A stretch of 17,580 nucleotides of DNA from Bacillota bacterium (GCA_023401495.1 JAEXDU010000037.1:1-17580); one strand, 5' to 3'; counted from the first letter of the stretch, positions 7,157 to 15,074 are shown. Translations and numbers: made by a program. Notes: generated from the letters alone by a model not told the origin.

Positions 7157-8173
7157 ATGGGAACGGTACTGGAAGTGACAGATTACTCTCTCAGCTTTGA
7201 CACGCCGGAGGGAGAAATACAGGCAGTCAGAAATGTCGGGTTTGCGCTGGAGGAAGGGGAAATTCTCGCAATCGTCGGGGAATCCGGCTGCGGGAAAACC
7301 GTTCTATGCAAATCGCTGCTGAAGCTCCTGCCAAAAAACGCGTCGGTAAAAAGCGGGCAGGTGACGCTTTGCGGGGAAGACATCACTGCGTATTCCCCGC
7401 GCCGTATGCGCGCCCTGCGGGGAAGACAGATTTCGATGGTGTTTCAGGACCCCATGACAACGCTGAACCCCACGATCCCGATTGGCAGGCAAATCACCGA
7501 AGCGATTTTAAAGCATGAAAAAATCGGGAAACAAGCTGCCAAAGCGCAGGCTTTAGAGCTACTGAGACGGATGGAAATCGATCACCCGGAGGAACGCTTC
7601 GAGATGCAGCCGCATCTGCTCTCCGGCGGGATGCGCCAGCGGTGCGTTCTGGCGATTGCTCTGGCCTCGCGCCCAAAGGTGCTTGTGGCGGATGAACCGA
7701 CTACCGCGCTGGATGTAACGGTGCAGACCAAAATACTCGACCTGATTTTGTCCACCTGCAAAGAATCCGGGATTGCGGTGCTGTTTATCTCGCACGACCT
7801 GAGCGTGGTCGCCAGAATCGCGGACCGGGTCGCCGTGATGTACGCCGGGAAGATCGTTGAAATCGGCACGGCCGAAGAGATTTTCTACGACCCGCGCCAC
7901 CCTTATACCTGGGGGCTGCTGGGGGCGCAGCCCGCGCTGGCGGTGCGTACAAAGCAGCTGCACAGCATTCCGGGTATGCCCCCCTCCCTGCTGAATCCCC
8001 CTGAGGGCGACCTTTTCGCATCGCGCAATGAACACGCGCTGGCGATCGATTATGAAGAAATGCCGCCCTTATTCCAGATTACGCCGACGCATTTCGCGGC
8101 CACCTGGCTGCTGCATCCCGGGGCCCCGCGCATCGAACCGCCCGCCTTTCTGAAAAGGGGGCCGCAGCGATGA
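7157..8173 (+). CDS. ABC transporter ATPase, NikD/DppD class
   Basis: 338-residue ATPase powering the importer. Walker A GESGCGKT is at residues 41-48, the signature is LSGGMRQR, Walker B is VLVADEPTTALD and the H-loop is ISHDLSV. The C-terminal oligopeptide/dipeptide extension starts at HPYTWGLL. In most relatives that extension has a cysteine-rich GCxFxPRC stretch; here the matching GDLFASRNEHAL has no cysteine, which is worth noting. The ATG at 7157 lies 6 bases after AAAGAGG and is preferred to an in-frame TTG at 7151 that touches it. Its stop overlaps the next ATPase gene by 4 bases (ATGA), so the pair is translationally coupled. Confidence 0.88.
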   Translation: MGTVLEVTDYSLSFDTPEGEIQAVRNVGFALEEGEILAIVGESGCGKTVLCKSLLKLLPKNASVKSGQVTLCGEDITAYSPRRMRALRGRQISMVFQDPMTTLNPTIPIGRQITEAILKHEKIGKQAAKAQALELLRRMEIDHPEERFEMQPHLLSGGMRQRCVLAIALASRPKVLVADEPTTALDVTVQTKILDLILSTCKESGIAVLFISHDLSVVARIADRVAVMYAGKIVEIGTAEEIFYDPRHPYTWGLLGAQPALAVRTKQLHSIPGMPPSLLNPPEGDLFASRNEHALAIDYEEMPPLFQITPTHFAATWLLHPGAPRIEPPAFLKRGPQR

Positions 8174-9054
8174 ACGAGGAAATGCTTCTGGAAGTCCGGA
8201 ATGTAAAGCAGTATTTTCCACTCAGCAAGCGTCTGACGATCCGCGCGGTCGACGACATCAGCTTTGGGATCAAGCGGGGAGAAATTTTTGGCTTGGTGGG
8301 CGAAAGCGGCTCCGGCAAATCCACGGTGGCCCGCTCCGTGATGGGGCTGTACCGCCTCACCGGCGGGGAAATTTGGTTTCAGGGAGAAAAAATATCGGAC
8401 CCGAAGATTTATCGAAAAAACCGCCGGAGCATCCAGAAAAACATGCAGATCATTTTTCAGGATTCCGCCGCCGCGCTGAACCCCAGAATGACCGTGCGGA
8501 ACAGTATCGCCGAGCCACTGCAGGCCTGCGGACTCTGCTCCGGCCGGGAACTGGACGCTCGGATTAACGAGCTGCTCTATCAGGTTGGGCTGGACGAAAG
8601 CTTTCGCGGAAAATACCCTGACGAGATTTCGGGCGGACAGCGCCAGCGCGTGGCAATTGCACGGGCCATCAGCACGAATCCGCAGCTACTGGTTGCGGAT
8701 GAACCGGCCGCCTCGCTCGACGTATCGATTCAGGCGCAGATTCTCACGCTGTTTCAGCAGCTTCAGCGGGAATACGGGTTTGCGTTCCTGCTGATCTCGC
8801 ACGATCTTTCCGTTATTCGCCTGCTCAGCAACACGATCGCTGTGATGCGGGAGGGCCGGCTGCTGGAGCTGGCCGAAACCGAAGAGCTGTTCGAACATCC
8901 GCTGCACCCATACACCAAAACCCTGCTTTCTGCCGTTCCGGCCGCAGACCCTATTTCTGAGCGGAGCCGCCGGGTTCTGGAATTTGACCCGGCCTGTATT
9001 CCGGAATCGGGTATCCTGCGGGAAGTACTGTCCGGGCATTTTGTTTTTGGCTGA
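8170..9054 (+). CDS. ABC transporter ATPase, NikE/DppF class
   Basis: 294-residue second ATPase, partner of the NikD-class protein. It shows Walker A GESGSGKS (about residues 41-48), the signature ISGGQRQR, Walker B LLVADEPAASLD and the H-loop LISHDLSV. The C-terminal HPLHPYTKTLLSAVP segment is typical. The tail after it is short and ends FDPACIPESGILREVLSGHFVFG, with a shortened version of the usual cysteine-containing extension. It is the last gene of the operon; a bidirectional terminator follows 49 bases after the stop. The AAAAGGGGG before the start lies inside the preceding gene. Confidence 0.88.
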   Translation: MNEEMLLEVRNVKQYFPLSKRLTIRAVDDISFGIKRGEIFGLVGESGSGKSTVARSVMGLYRLTGGEIWFQGEKISDPKIYRKNRRSIQKNMQIIFQDSAAALNPRMTVRNSIAEPLQACGLCSGRELDARINELLYQVGLDESFRGKYPDEISGGQRQRVAIARAISTNPQLLVADEPAASLDVSIQAQILTLFQQLQREYGFAFLLISHDLSVIRLLSNTIAVMREGRLLELAETEELFEHPLHPYTKTLLSAVPAADPISERSRRVLEFDPACIPESGILREVLSGHFVFG

Positions 9055-9103
9055 GAAAAGCCTCGCGCTTTTCTTCACGCACACCGGAAAATGAAATACG
9101 AAA

Positions 9104-9136
9104 AAAGAACCGCAGGCCAATGGTCTGCGGTTCTTT
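9104..9136. terminator. Bidirectional terminator between transporter and wall-synthesis operons
   Basis: A 15-bp stem (9104-9118 with 9122-9136, one G-U pair) and a 3-base AAT loop. T-rich tails lie on both sides (TTCTTTCC on plus; TTCTTTTTTCG on minus). It serves the convergent ABC operon and the minus-strand PBP gene. Confidence 0.9.
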
Positions 9137-9180
9137 CCTGATGGAAAAATGGTTCTTGAAAGGTGTAAAGCAATCGTTCT

Positions 9181-10560
9181 TTACAGACCCAATTTTTTCG
9201 CCTGCGTCATAATCGCCTTGGCGATCGGCCCGGCAGAGGTGCGCCCGTAGTTGCCCTCTTCCACCACGACGGCGAAAGCGTAGGGCGTTGTGGGATCGGA
9301 CGAAAAACCGATCATCCAGCCGTTCGGCTTCTTGCCGCCACCAACCTCTGCCGTACCGGTTTTGGCGCATACGCTCATGCCGGGGAACATATCGTCGCCG
9401 TAGTCACTCGTCACGTTGTTGCGCATCAATTGCTCGAGCGTCTGGGCGGTTGTGGGCTTGACAAGCTGGGTACCCAGCTCCGTTTTTCCCTGCTGCTGCA
9501 CAATCCCTAGACTGTTTTTGATCTGCTTGATGAAATAAGGCTGCACCGGCGTTCCGTCGTTTGCAATGGCGCCCATCAGCAGCATCATGTGGTAAGGGTT
9601 CGTCATGTCGGTATGCTGTCCAATACCCGACCAGGCCAGCGCCTGCTTTTCTGCCCCTTTAACGTCATACTTGCTTTTCGAGGTATCGATCCCGTCCACG
9701 GAAAAGCTGCGGTTAAAGCCCATGGTGTTGGCCTCGGCGGTCATCTTCTCTTCGCCAAGCTCCACGGCGAGCTGCGCAAACGCCACATTGCAGGATTTTG
9801 CCAGCGCCTGCTTGATATTGATCGTCCCATGAACGCCGTCGCAGGTGATCTTATTGCCGTTGATCGTCGTGCTGCCTTTGCAGGTAAAGGTTTTGGTATC
9901 CCAATCCGAAAGGGTTTCGATCGCAGCGGCGGTCGTCACGATCTTGAAGATGGAGCCGGGCGTATAGCTTGCGGAAAGCACCTTATTCAGGTATGCTCCC
10001 TCATATTTGGAATTCGTGTCGATATCCTTCGGCACATTAGCGGGGTCAAAATCGGGCGTGCTGACCATCACCAGCATTTCACCCGTTTTGTAGTTGTACA
10101 TTGCCACAGCGCCGCGGCGGCCGTCGAGCTTATTATACGCGAGTTTGGAAAGCTCGCTGGAAAGTGTCAGCGTGATGTCGCTGCCCTGCTTTTTGCCCGT
10201 GGGCGAGGTCAGCCCCGTAATGGGGTTGTACCCGCCGATCTCTGAACGGTAGCGGTATTGAACCCCGGTAGAGATATAGCCGTTCGTATCCCCCACGGCA
10301 TGCAGCATCGCGCGGCGAATCGTTTCATCGCTGCTGTATATCCGCTTGCCGTTCTCGCTTTTGGCCAGCACCACACCACTGCGGTCCAGCACATCTCCGG
10401 CAGTGGTCAGCTGACTGTCGCCCGAAGCATATTTGTTGAACGGCTGCATCGCCCACGCGCCGCCGTCCTTGACAAATCCAAACAAAAATACGCCCAATCC
10501 CACAAAGAAGCCCAGAATCATCAAATAGAGGATACCGGCTCTGCCTCCGGTTGTTTTCAT
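9181..10560 (-). CDS. Class B penicillin-binding protein (PBP2/FtsI/PbpA-like transpeptidase)
   Basis: 459-residue peptidoglycan transpeptidase anchored by one N-terminal helix (about residues 9-29) with its catalytic domain outside. All three active-site motifs are seen: SxxK as PGSIFK (Ser203, Lys206), SxN as Ser256-Cys257-Asn258, and KTG at Lys400-Gly402 followed by TAEVGG. The N-terminal non-catalytic part (GDVLDRSGVVLAKS...) is short, so it resembles PbpA-type class B enzymes more than full-length FtsI or PBP2. Its start overlaps the stop of the upstream FtsW/RodA-type gene by ATGA, the classic pairing of a SEDS polymerase with its partner PBP. It cross-links the glycan made by that protein. 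Whether it serves division, elongation or sporulation is not decided by sequence. Confidence 0.92.
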   Translation of the reverse strand: MKTTGGRAGILYLMILGFFVGLGVFLFGFVKDGGAWAMQPFNKYASGDSQLTTAGDVLDRSGVVLAKSENGKRIYSSDETIRRAMLHAVGDTNGYISTGVQYRYRSEIGGYNPITGLTSPTGKKQGSDITLTLSSELSKLAYNKLDGRRGAVAMYNYKTGEMLVMVSTPDFDPANVPKDIDTNSKYEGAYLNKVLSASYTPGSIFKIVTTAAAIETLSDWDTKTFTCKGSTTINGNKITCDGVHGTINIKQALAKSCNVAFAQLAVELGEEKMTAEANTMGFNRSFSVDGIDTSKSKYDVKGAEKQALAWSGIGQHTDMTNPYHMMLLMGAIANDGTPVQPYFIKQIKNSLGIVQQQGKTELGTQLVKPTTAQTLEQLMRNNVTSDYGDDMFPGMSVCAKTGTAEVGGGKKPNGWMIGFSSDPTTPYAFAVVVEEGNYGRTSAGPIAKAIMTQAKKLGL

Positions 10561-12245
10561 GTGCTTTTCCTCCTTGCGGCATACGTTCGTTCATCCGACG
10601 CTTTCATAAACGCCAGCAGCCCCCACACAGACACCATGCTCGAACCGCCCGCGCTGAGGAACGGCAGCGTGACGCCAGTCAGCGGAAGAACGTCTGTCGC
10701 GCCGAAAATATTCAGCGCCGCCTGAAACAGCAGCATGCCTGCTGCCGAGCAGGCCGCGATGGAATAAAAGGTGGAACGGCTGCGCGTTGCGTCGAGCTTG
10801 GTGTAAAGCGCAAGCATCACGATACAAAGTGTGACGACCACCGCCAGAACCATCCCCAGCTCTTCGCAGATCATGCCGAACATCAGATCGCTGGTGCCGG
10901 CAAATACATTTTTCAAATAGCCTTCTCCCATTCCCGCGCCGAACAGGCCGCCGCTCGCGGTATAAGAAAGCACGCGGGTCTGCTGGTAGCCGGTACCATC
11001 CGAATATTCCCACACATGCCGCCACGCGGCGAAGCGGTCTGCAATATAGGGCTTGAACTGCAGAATCATGAACGCACCCAGTGCAGCGGCGGAGCAGGCC
11101 AGAATCACCGTTCTGAGACTGCCGGAACGCATGAATGAAATCAGCAGAAACGTGATGAAGAAGATAGAAGCCGTACCGAAATCCTTCATTAAAAACAGCG
11201 AGCCGATGCAGATGCCCGAAAATACCAGGAATTCCGTCAGGTTCTTGGCAGTCTGCAGCCGGTCAAGCGTGGAAGCGCCGGCGAACACAAACGCAATTTT
11301 GATGAATTCCGACGGCTGAATCGTGATCGGCCCAAGGCTGATCCAGTTCTTCGCCCCGTGAGACGCCACGCCGAACGCCAGATTCACGGCGAACAGCGCC
11401 ACCGCGAACAATCCGATTGCAATACGCCACTTGGTCACGCGGTCCAGATCGCCCATAAAGGAAATCAGCATGCAGAACAGAATGATCCCGCCCGCCATCG
11501 CGGCCAGCTGCGTATAGGCCAGCTTTACATCCGCACCGGCGAGCAGCATGATTCCAATTCCGCTGAGCAGAAAGCCAATGGTTTCGAGCTCAAAGCTGAC
11601 ATGATTCCGCACCCGCATAAAGTAGTAGTACAGACCCCATTCCAGAACCGTCAACGCGCCGAACGGAATCAGCGGCTGCCAGGCGAACGCCTCTCCGCCA
11701 AAGCAGAGCTGCGCCGCCAGAAAAATCTGGATCAGGAACACCATGCTCATCAACCCGAGCGGCGACGGCAGGCGGCGATTCGACTGGAACAGCGTGCGCT
11801 TCTTTTTAAAGTCGCCCTCGTTTGTCCGTTTGAGCATCAGGGCGGTCGAGCCCATGGCGATCACATCCCCCGGCATCACAGACAGGGTCGGCGACGCTTT
11901 TGTTCCGTTGACAAACGTTCCCGCCTTGGAATTCGTATCTGTAATCAGCCAGCCGGCTTCCCGGCGCATCAGCACAGCATGGTCGCGGCTGGCGGTATTG
12001 TCCGGCAGAACAATGTCGCAGCTGCGGCTGCGGCCCATCGAATTTTCCCAATACAGCACCGGGATTTTGACATGCGTCGTCATTTCTTCGAGCAGAATGA
12101 CCGGATCTTCTCGCCGGCGGCCGCGGCGAAGCGACACAAAGCAGCGCCACAGCACCACCAGAGACAGCACCGGTATCAGCACCCGCAATGCAAACAGGAT
12201 GACAGTCAGCGCGGTCCCCAAAAACTCCATGATCTGGGCCAGCAA
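10557..12245 (-). CDS. FHA-domain FtsW/RodA/SpoVE-type SEDS glycosyltransferase
   Basis: 562 residues from the preferred TTG start at 12245, which has AAAGGGGG 6 bases upstream. An ATG at 12326 would add 27 residues but has no ribosome binding site and lies only about 13 bases from the likely transcription start. Order: one N-terminal membrane helix (about 8-34), a cytoplasmic FHA domain (about 65-140, with GRSRSCDIVL, SRDHA and FVNGT, the phosphothreonine-binding pattern), a basic linker, then the SEDS polytopic domain. The SEDS part shows the conserved QPSEFIKIAFV, LLMKDFGTASIF-like LFLMKDFGTA, SDLMFGMICEELG and PLTGVTLPFLSAGGSSM. SEDS proteins polymerise lipid II; the FHA domain suggests docking to a Ser/Thr-kinase phosphoprotein. 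Translationally coupled to the PBP downstream. Confidence 0.9.
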   Translation of the reverse strand: MLAQIMEFLGTALTVILFALRVLIPVLSLVVLWRCFVSLRRGRRREDPVILLEEMTTHVKIPVLYWENSMGRSRSCDIVLPDNTASRDHAVLMRREAGWLITDTNSKAGTFVNGTKASPTLSVMPGDVIAMGSTALMLKRTNEGDFKKKRTLFQSNRRLPSPLGLMSMVFLIQIFLAAQLCFGGEAFAWQPLIPFGALTVLEWGLYYYFMRVRNHVSFELETIGFLLSGIGIMLLAGADVKLAYTQLAAMAGGIILFCMLISFMGDLDRVTKWRIAIGLFAVALFAVNLAFGVASHGAKNWISLGPITIQPSEFIKIAFVFAGASTLDRLQTAKNLTEFLVFSGICIGSLFLMKDFGTASIFFITFLLISFMRSGSLRTVILACSAAALGAFMILQFKPYIADRFAAWRHVWEYSDGTGYQQTRVLSYTASGGLFGAGMGEGYLKNVFAGTSDLMFGMICEELGMVLAVVVTLCIVMLALYTKLDATRSRSTFYSIAACSAAGMLLFQAALNIFGATDVLPLTGVTLPFLSAGGSSMVSVWGLLAFMKASDERTYAARRKST

Positions 12246-12345
12246 GCGAATCCCCCTTTCTTTATTCCAATACGCCTGTCCCCTTTTGCCGGATGACCGG
12301 AAAGCAGCGGAAAAGCGCTCTATCATCTAAAAACCGTGCGAGGTT

Positions 12346-12374
12346 ATTATGCCACAAAGCCGATCTATTTTCAG
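12346..12374 (-). promoter_or_regulatory. Promoter for the FHA-SEDS/PBP operon
   Basis: On the minus strand CTGAAA (12374-12369), 17 bases, then CATAAT (12351-12346) preceded by an extended TGG. Transcription would start near 12339. This leaves about 95 bases of leader before the TTG at 12245. Confidence 0.42.
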
Positions 12375-12410
12375 TCCATTGAGAAGAATGAAATAGAGAG
12401 GCCGGCGACA

Positions 12411-12460
12411 TAAAAAATCTCCTGATGGGTACCTGCCTTTTGTACCTGCCAGAAGATTTT
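12411..12460 (-). terminator. Terminator after the PCC-domain gene
   Basis: AAAATCT (12414-12420) pairs with AGATTTT (12454-12460), with CTG/CAG and GGTAC/GTACC inner stems. On the minus strand the hairpin is followed by a T run, so it ends the PCC-domain transcript before the wall-synthesis promoter. Confidence 0.75.
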
Positions 12461-12478
12461 GCATGAACCGCTCAAAAG

Positions 12479-12904
12479 TCAGCGGTGAAAATCAAACAGA
12501 TTCAGCCCTACTTGTTCACTAAAGCTTCTGTCCACCCTGCCGTCGATTATGCGGATGACCAGTTCGCAGGTAGCGCTGACAACCGCCCGGTTCAGATGGC
12601 CGCCTACTACGTTGCCATCTTCTCCCCCGGCGCTCATGTGCAGGTGGCAGTAAAACTCATCTTTCATGGTGTTGATCGTCCCCGTGAGCGACACGATCTC
12701 ATAATAGCCGTTAAACTCGTTTGCTTTATATTCCTTTTCGGCTGTTTTGAAAACGCCTACCGTAAAGCTGTTCACGGCGCCCAACCCGCTGACGGACGCC
12801 AGCTTGATTTCTTCTTTCAAAGCAATTTCCCGAATCGACGCCAGGATTTCCTCACCCGGATCGATTCTGGCTATGATCGAATCTTTGAATCTTTTATATT
12901 CCAT
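12479..12904 (-). CDS. PCC/DUF296 (PPC) domain protein
   Basis: 141 residues, essentially one PCC domain (plants-and-prokaryotes conserved, DUF296). Seen: LASVSGLGAVNSFTVGVF near residues 36-53, the YYEIVSLTGTI strand, the metal-site-like CHLHMS (about residues 85-90) and the signature VVGGHLNRAVVSATCELVI. In known members the two His of HxH plus the His of GGHL bind a metal, and the protein forms trimers; bacterial single-domain members are often called DNA-binding but have no settled function. The ATG has AAAGGACAG upstream on the minus strand. It is monocistronic with its own promoter about 140 bases upstream and its own terminator. Confidence 0.88.
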   Translation of the reverse strand: MEYKRFKDSIIARIDPGEEILASIREIALKEEIKLASVSGLGAVNSFTVGVFKTAEKEYKANEFNGYYEIVSLTGTINTMKDEFYCHLHMSAGGEDGNVVGGHLNRAVVSATCELVIRIIDGRVDRSFSEQVGLNLFDFHR

Positions 12905-12949
12905 TTGTACTCTGTCCTTTCACAATGTTGATCCGCGGGATGCCGCGCG

Positions 12950-12975
12950 GGCAGTTCTGCCGCACGGTTCCGTGC
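12950..12975. repeat. Two tandem perfect palindromes in the PCC gene leader
   Basis: GGCAG-TT-CTGCC (12950-12961) is directly followed by GCACGG-TT-CCGTGC (12962-12975). They lie in the untranslated region between the promoter at 13046-13074 and the ATG at 12904. With 2-base centres they look more like DNA operator sites than RNA hairpins. Confidence 0.5.
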
Positions 12976-13045
12976 TTTCCCGGCCGCCCGTCGATCTTTT
13001 TTCTGCTGTGCCGGGAGGTTCCAAATTGGCAATATATTGATCATT

Positions 13046-13074
13046 ATTATACCGCGAAAGCAAGGGAAAGTAAA
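13046..13074 (-). promoter_or_regulatory. Promoter for the PCC-domain gene
   Basis: On the minus strand TTTACT (13074-13069), 17 bases, then a perfect TATAAT (13051-13046). The predicted leader is about 135 bases and contains the tandem palindromes. Confidence 0.6.
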
Positions 13075-13205
13075 TGAACAAAGCTTTTACAAAAGATAAC
13101 GGTTTTGAAAGAAATGGGGGCAAAATGGGGATCAGAACAAACCCGAACGCAATGGTAGAAATTGCTCCCTACTCCTCCCGCAGCACGCACATGCCAAATA
13201 TAGAT

Positions 13206-13233
13206 TTGATTTTACAGAAATTTTTGTTATAAT
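13206..13233 (+). promoter_or_regulatory. Promoter for the sigma-54 activator gene
   Basis: TTGATT (13206-13211), 16 bases, then a perfect TATAAT (13228-13233) with an extended TGT in front. This sigma-70-type promoter would make the activator constitutively available. The leader is about 210 bases and holds a CTGTGG/CCACAG hairpin at 13294-13313. Confidence 0.65.
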
Positions 13234-13448
13234 GGCCACAAGCGGCTATTATCATGCCAATCGGTAAAATAATACCCCAACGGCGCTCTGCGCCTGTGGT
13301 ATCATATCCACAGAGAATTCTGTCAGCATCACAGAGTATAGCGCAGAAAAGCCATGCCGATGCAAAGCAGACAAACTACACCACGGGAAAATCCGGCCCG
13401 ATCAGCCGCGTCGGAGAAACATCCCGTCTGTCTGACAAAGGAGGACGT

Positions 13449-14867
13449 ATGCAGCGAAATCCTGTGCATGTGCACAAAACGACAAACTTCCCGGATGCCA
13501 TGAACACGACCGATGCCCTGATCGCCATTTTGGAAAGCTCCTTTGACGGGATTTACATCACCGACGGACAGGCCAATACCATCTGGATCAACCATTCTTA
13601 CCAAGTGATTTCGGGTCTGAACGAAAAGGATGTCATCGGCAAAAACATGACGGAGCTGGAGAAATACGGGATTATCTCGCGCTCCGCTTCCCTGATGGCC
13701 CTCAAGAGCAGAAACACCATCACCATCGATCAGACCTTCCGTACCGGAAAACGCGCCATTGTCACCAGCACTCCCGTTTTCGACGAGCAGAACGAGATCA
13801 TCATGGTGGTTACCAACGTGCGCGATATTTCAGAGCTGTACAATCTGAAAGAACAGCTGGCGCAGAAGCAGGAGCAGGCCCAGCGCTACGAAGGCGAAAT
13901 CGAGGTCATCCGCAAGCAGCTGATGCAGACCAGCGATATGGTGGTGGCCGACGCAAAAATGCTGAACCTGCTGCGCATGGTAGGACGGGCCGCCCTGCTG
14001 GACACGCCGGTTCTGCTGCTCGGGGAAACCGGCGTCGGCAAAGAGATGGTCGCCTCTTACCTACATAAGAAAAGCCCCCGAAGAGACGGGCCGTTCATCA
14101 AGGTGAACTGCGGCGCCATACCGGAGGCTCTGGCCGAAAGCGAGCTGTTCGGCTACGAGCGCGGCGCCTTCACCGGCGCCAACAGAGAAGGAAAAGCCGG
14201 TCTGTTTGAGATTGCCGATAAGGGCACCATCTTCCTCGATGAGGTGGGCGAGCTGCCGGCCAGCCTGCAGGTAAAGCTGCTGCGCGTTCTGCAGGAGCAG
14301 GAGATCGTGCGCGTGGGCACCGGCAAGCCGATCAAGGTGGATGTGCGGGTAGTGGCCGCCACCAACCGCGACATGGAAAGCATGGTCAAAAGCGGCAGAC
14401 TGCGGGAGGACCTGTACTACCGGCTGAATGTGTTCCCGGTCCACATTCCCCCGCTGCGCGAGCGGCAGGACGATATTCCAAAGCTGGCGCAAAACATGCT
14501 GGAGAACCTGAATAAAAAATACAACCAGAATAAATCTCTCACGCAAAGCGCCTTTATCAGTCTTTTGGAATATGGCTGGCCCGGCAATGTGCGCGAGCTG
14601 AAAAACGTCATGGAGCGTTCCTTCATCATCAGCGATGCGGACGAAATCGACAGTGCGCACCTGATGCTGCAAAATGCGCGGCTCTGTCCAGACCCCGGCG
14701 ACAGCAGCAAGGACTTCGATTTGAAGGCGTATCTTGAAAAAATTGAAAAAGAGTACATCGATAAGGCCTACGAAAACAAAAAAAATGTTCGCTCAGCCGC
14801 GCAGAGCCTGCGCATGGATCCGGCCACCTATGTGCGCAAGCGCCAGAAATACAATGTAAAAACTTAA
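13449..14867 (+). CDS. PAS-domain sigma-54-dependent activator (bacterial enhancer-binding protein)
   Basis: 472 residues from the ATG with AAAGGAGG 4 bases upstream; the frame stays open 65 codons further up without a supported start. Order: a PAS sensor domain (about 20-125, FDGIYITDGQANTIWINHSYQVISGLNEKDVIGK), a short coiled coil (about 131-160), the AAA+ domain with Walker A GETGVGKE (192-199), the sigma-54-contacting GAFTGA (239-244), Walker B IFLDE (261-265) and the RLNVFPVHIPPLRER region. A C-terminal Fis-type helix-turn-helix follows (NVRSAAQSLRMDPATYVRKRQK). It has no response-regulator receiver domain, so the PAS domain is the likely input. It lies just upstream of a sigma-54 promoter and very probably drives the lactonase and dehydratase genes. 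Confidence 0.93.
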   Translation: MQRNPVHVHKTTNFPDAMNTTDALIAILESSFDGIYITDGQANTIWINHSYQVISGLNEKDVIGKNMTELEKYGIISRSASLMALKSRNTITIDQTFRTGKRAIVTSTPVFDEQNEIIMVVTNVRDISELYNLKEQLAQKQEQAQRYEGEIEVIRKQLMQTSDMVVADAKMLNLLRMVGRAALLDTPVLLLGETGVGKEMVASYLHKKSPRRDGPFIKVNCGAIPEALAESELFGYERGAFTGANREGKAGLFEIADKGTIFLDEVGELPASLQVKLLRVLQEQEIVRVGTGKPIKVDVRVVAATNRDMESMVKSGRLREDLYYRLNVFPVHIPPLRERQDDIPKLAQNMLENLNKKYNQNKSLTQSAFISLLEYGWPGNVRELKNVMERSFIISDADEIDSAHLMLQNARLCPDPGDSSKDFDLKAYLEKIEKEYIDKAYENKKNVRSAAQSLRMDPATYVRKRQKYNVKT

Positions 14868-14955
14868 AAAGAATGCATTTCAGAACGCCGGTTTTCTCCC
14901 ACGCTTTCGCCGGAAGAGAAAATCAATGACTTTTTTCGAATGCTATATTGCCACA

Positions 14956-15074
14956 TCAAAAATAAAACAGAGCCCGATTCCGGTTCTGACATACAAAACC
15001 AGCGCCGACACAAGCTCCGCTTCTGTTGGCGCTGGTTTGTTTCATATCAGCATCGGTGTTTCAAAAATAAAACA
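14956..15074 (+). repeat. 14-base direct repeat flanking the terminator
   Basis: The 14-mer TCAAAAATAAAACA occurs at 14956-14969 and again at 15061-15074, 105 bases apart, one copy on each side of the terminator hairpin. In AT-rich DNA a chance match is possible, but the repeat is exact. Confidence 0.55.
14996..15044 (+). terminator. Strong terminator after the activator gene
   Basis: AAACCAGCGCC (14996-15006) pairs fully with GGCGCTGGTTT (15028-15038). Inside, GACA/TGTT and AAGC/GCTT continue the stem with one C-C mismatch and a 3-base loop. GTTTCAT follows. It isolates the activator transcript from the sigma-54 promoter region. Confidence 0.8.

Noticed and set aside
11358..12296. 312-residue open frame on the plus strand
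   Set aside because: Antisense to the FHA-SEDS gene, with a His/Arg/Gln-rich low-complexity translation and no ribosome binding site of note.
13125..13232. 35-codon open frame on the plus strand before the activator promoter
   Set aside because: Only a weak ribosome binding site, no recognisable sequence, and it ends inside the -10 box of the activator promoter.
14880..14924. TTTTCTC/GAGAAAA hairpin right after the activator stop as its terminator
   Set aside because: A 17-base loop and no T run directly after the stem; the hairpin at 14996-15038 is far stronger.
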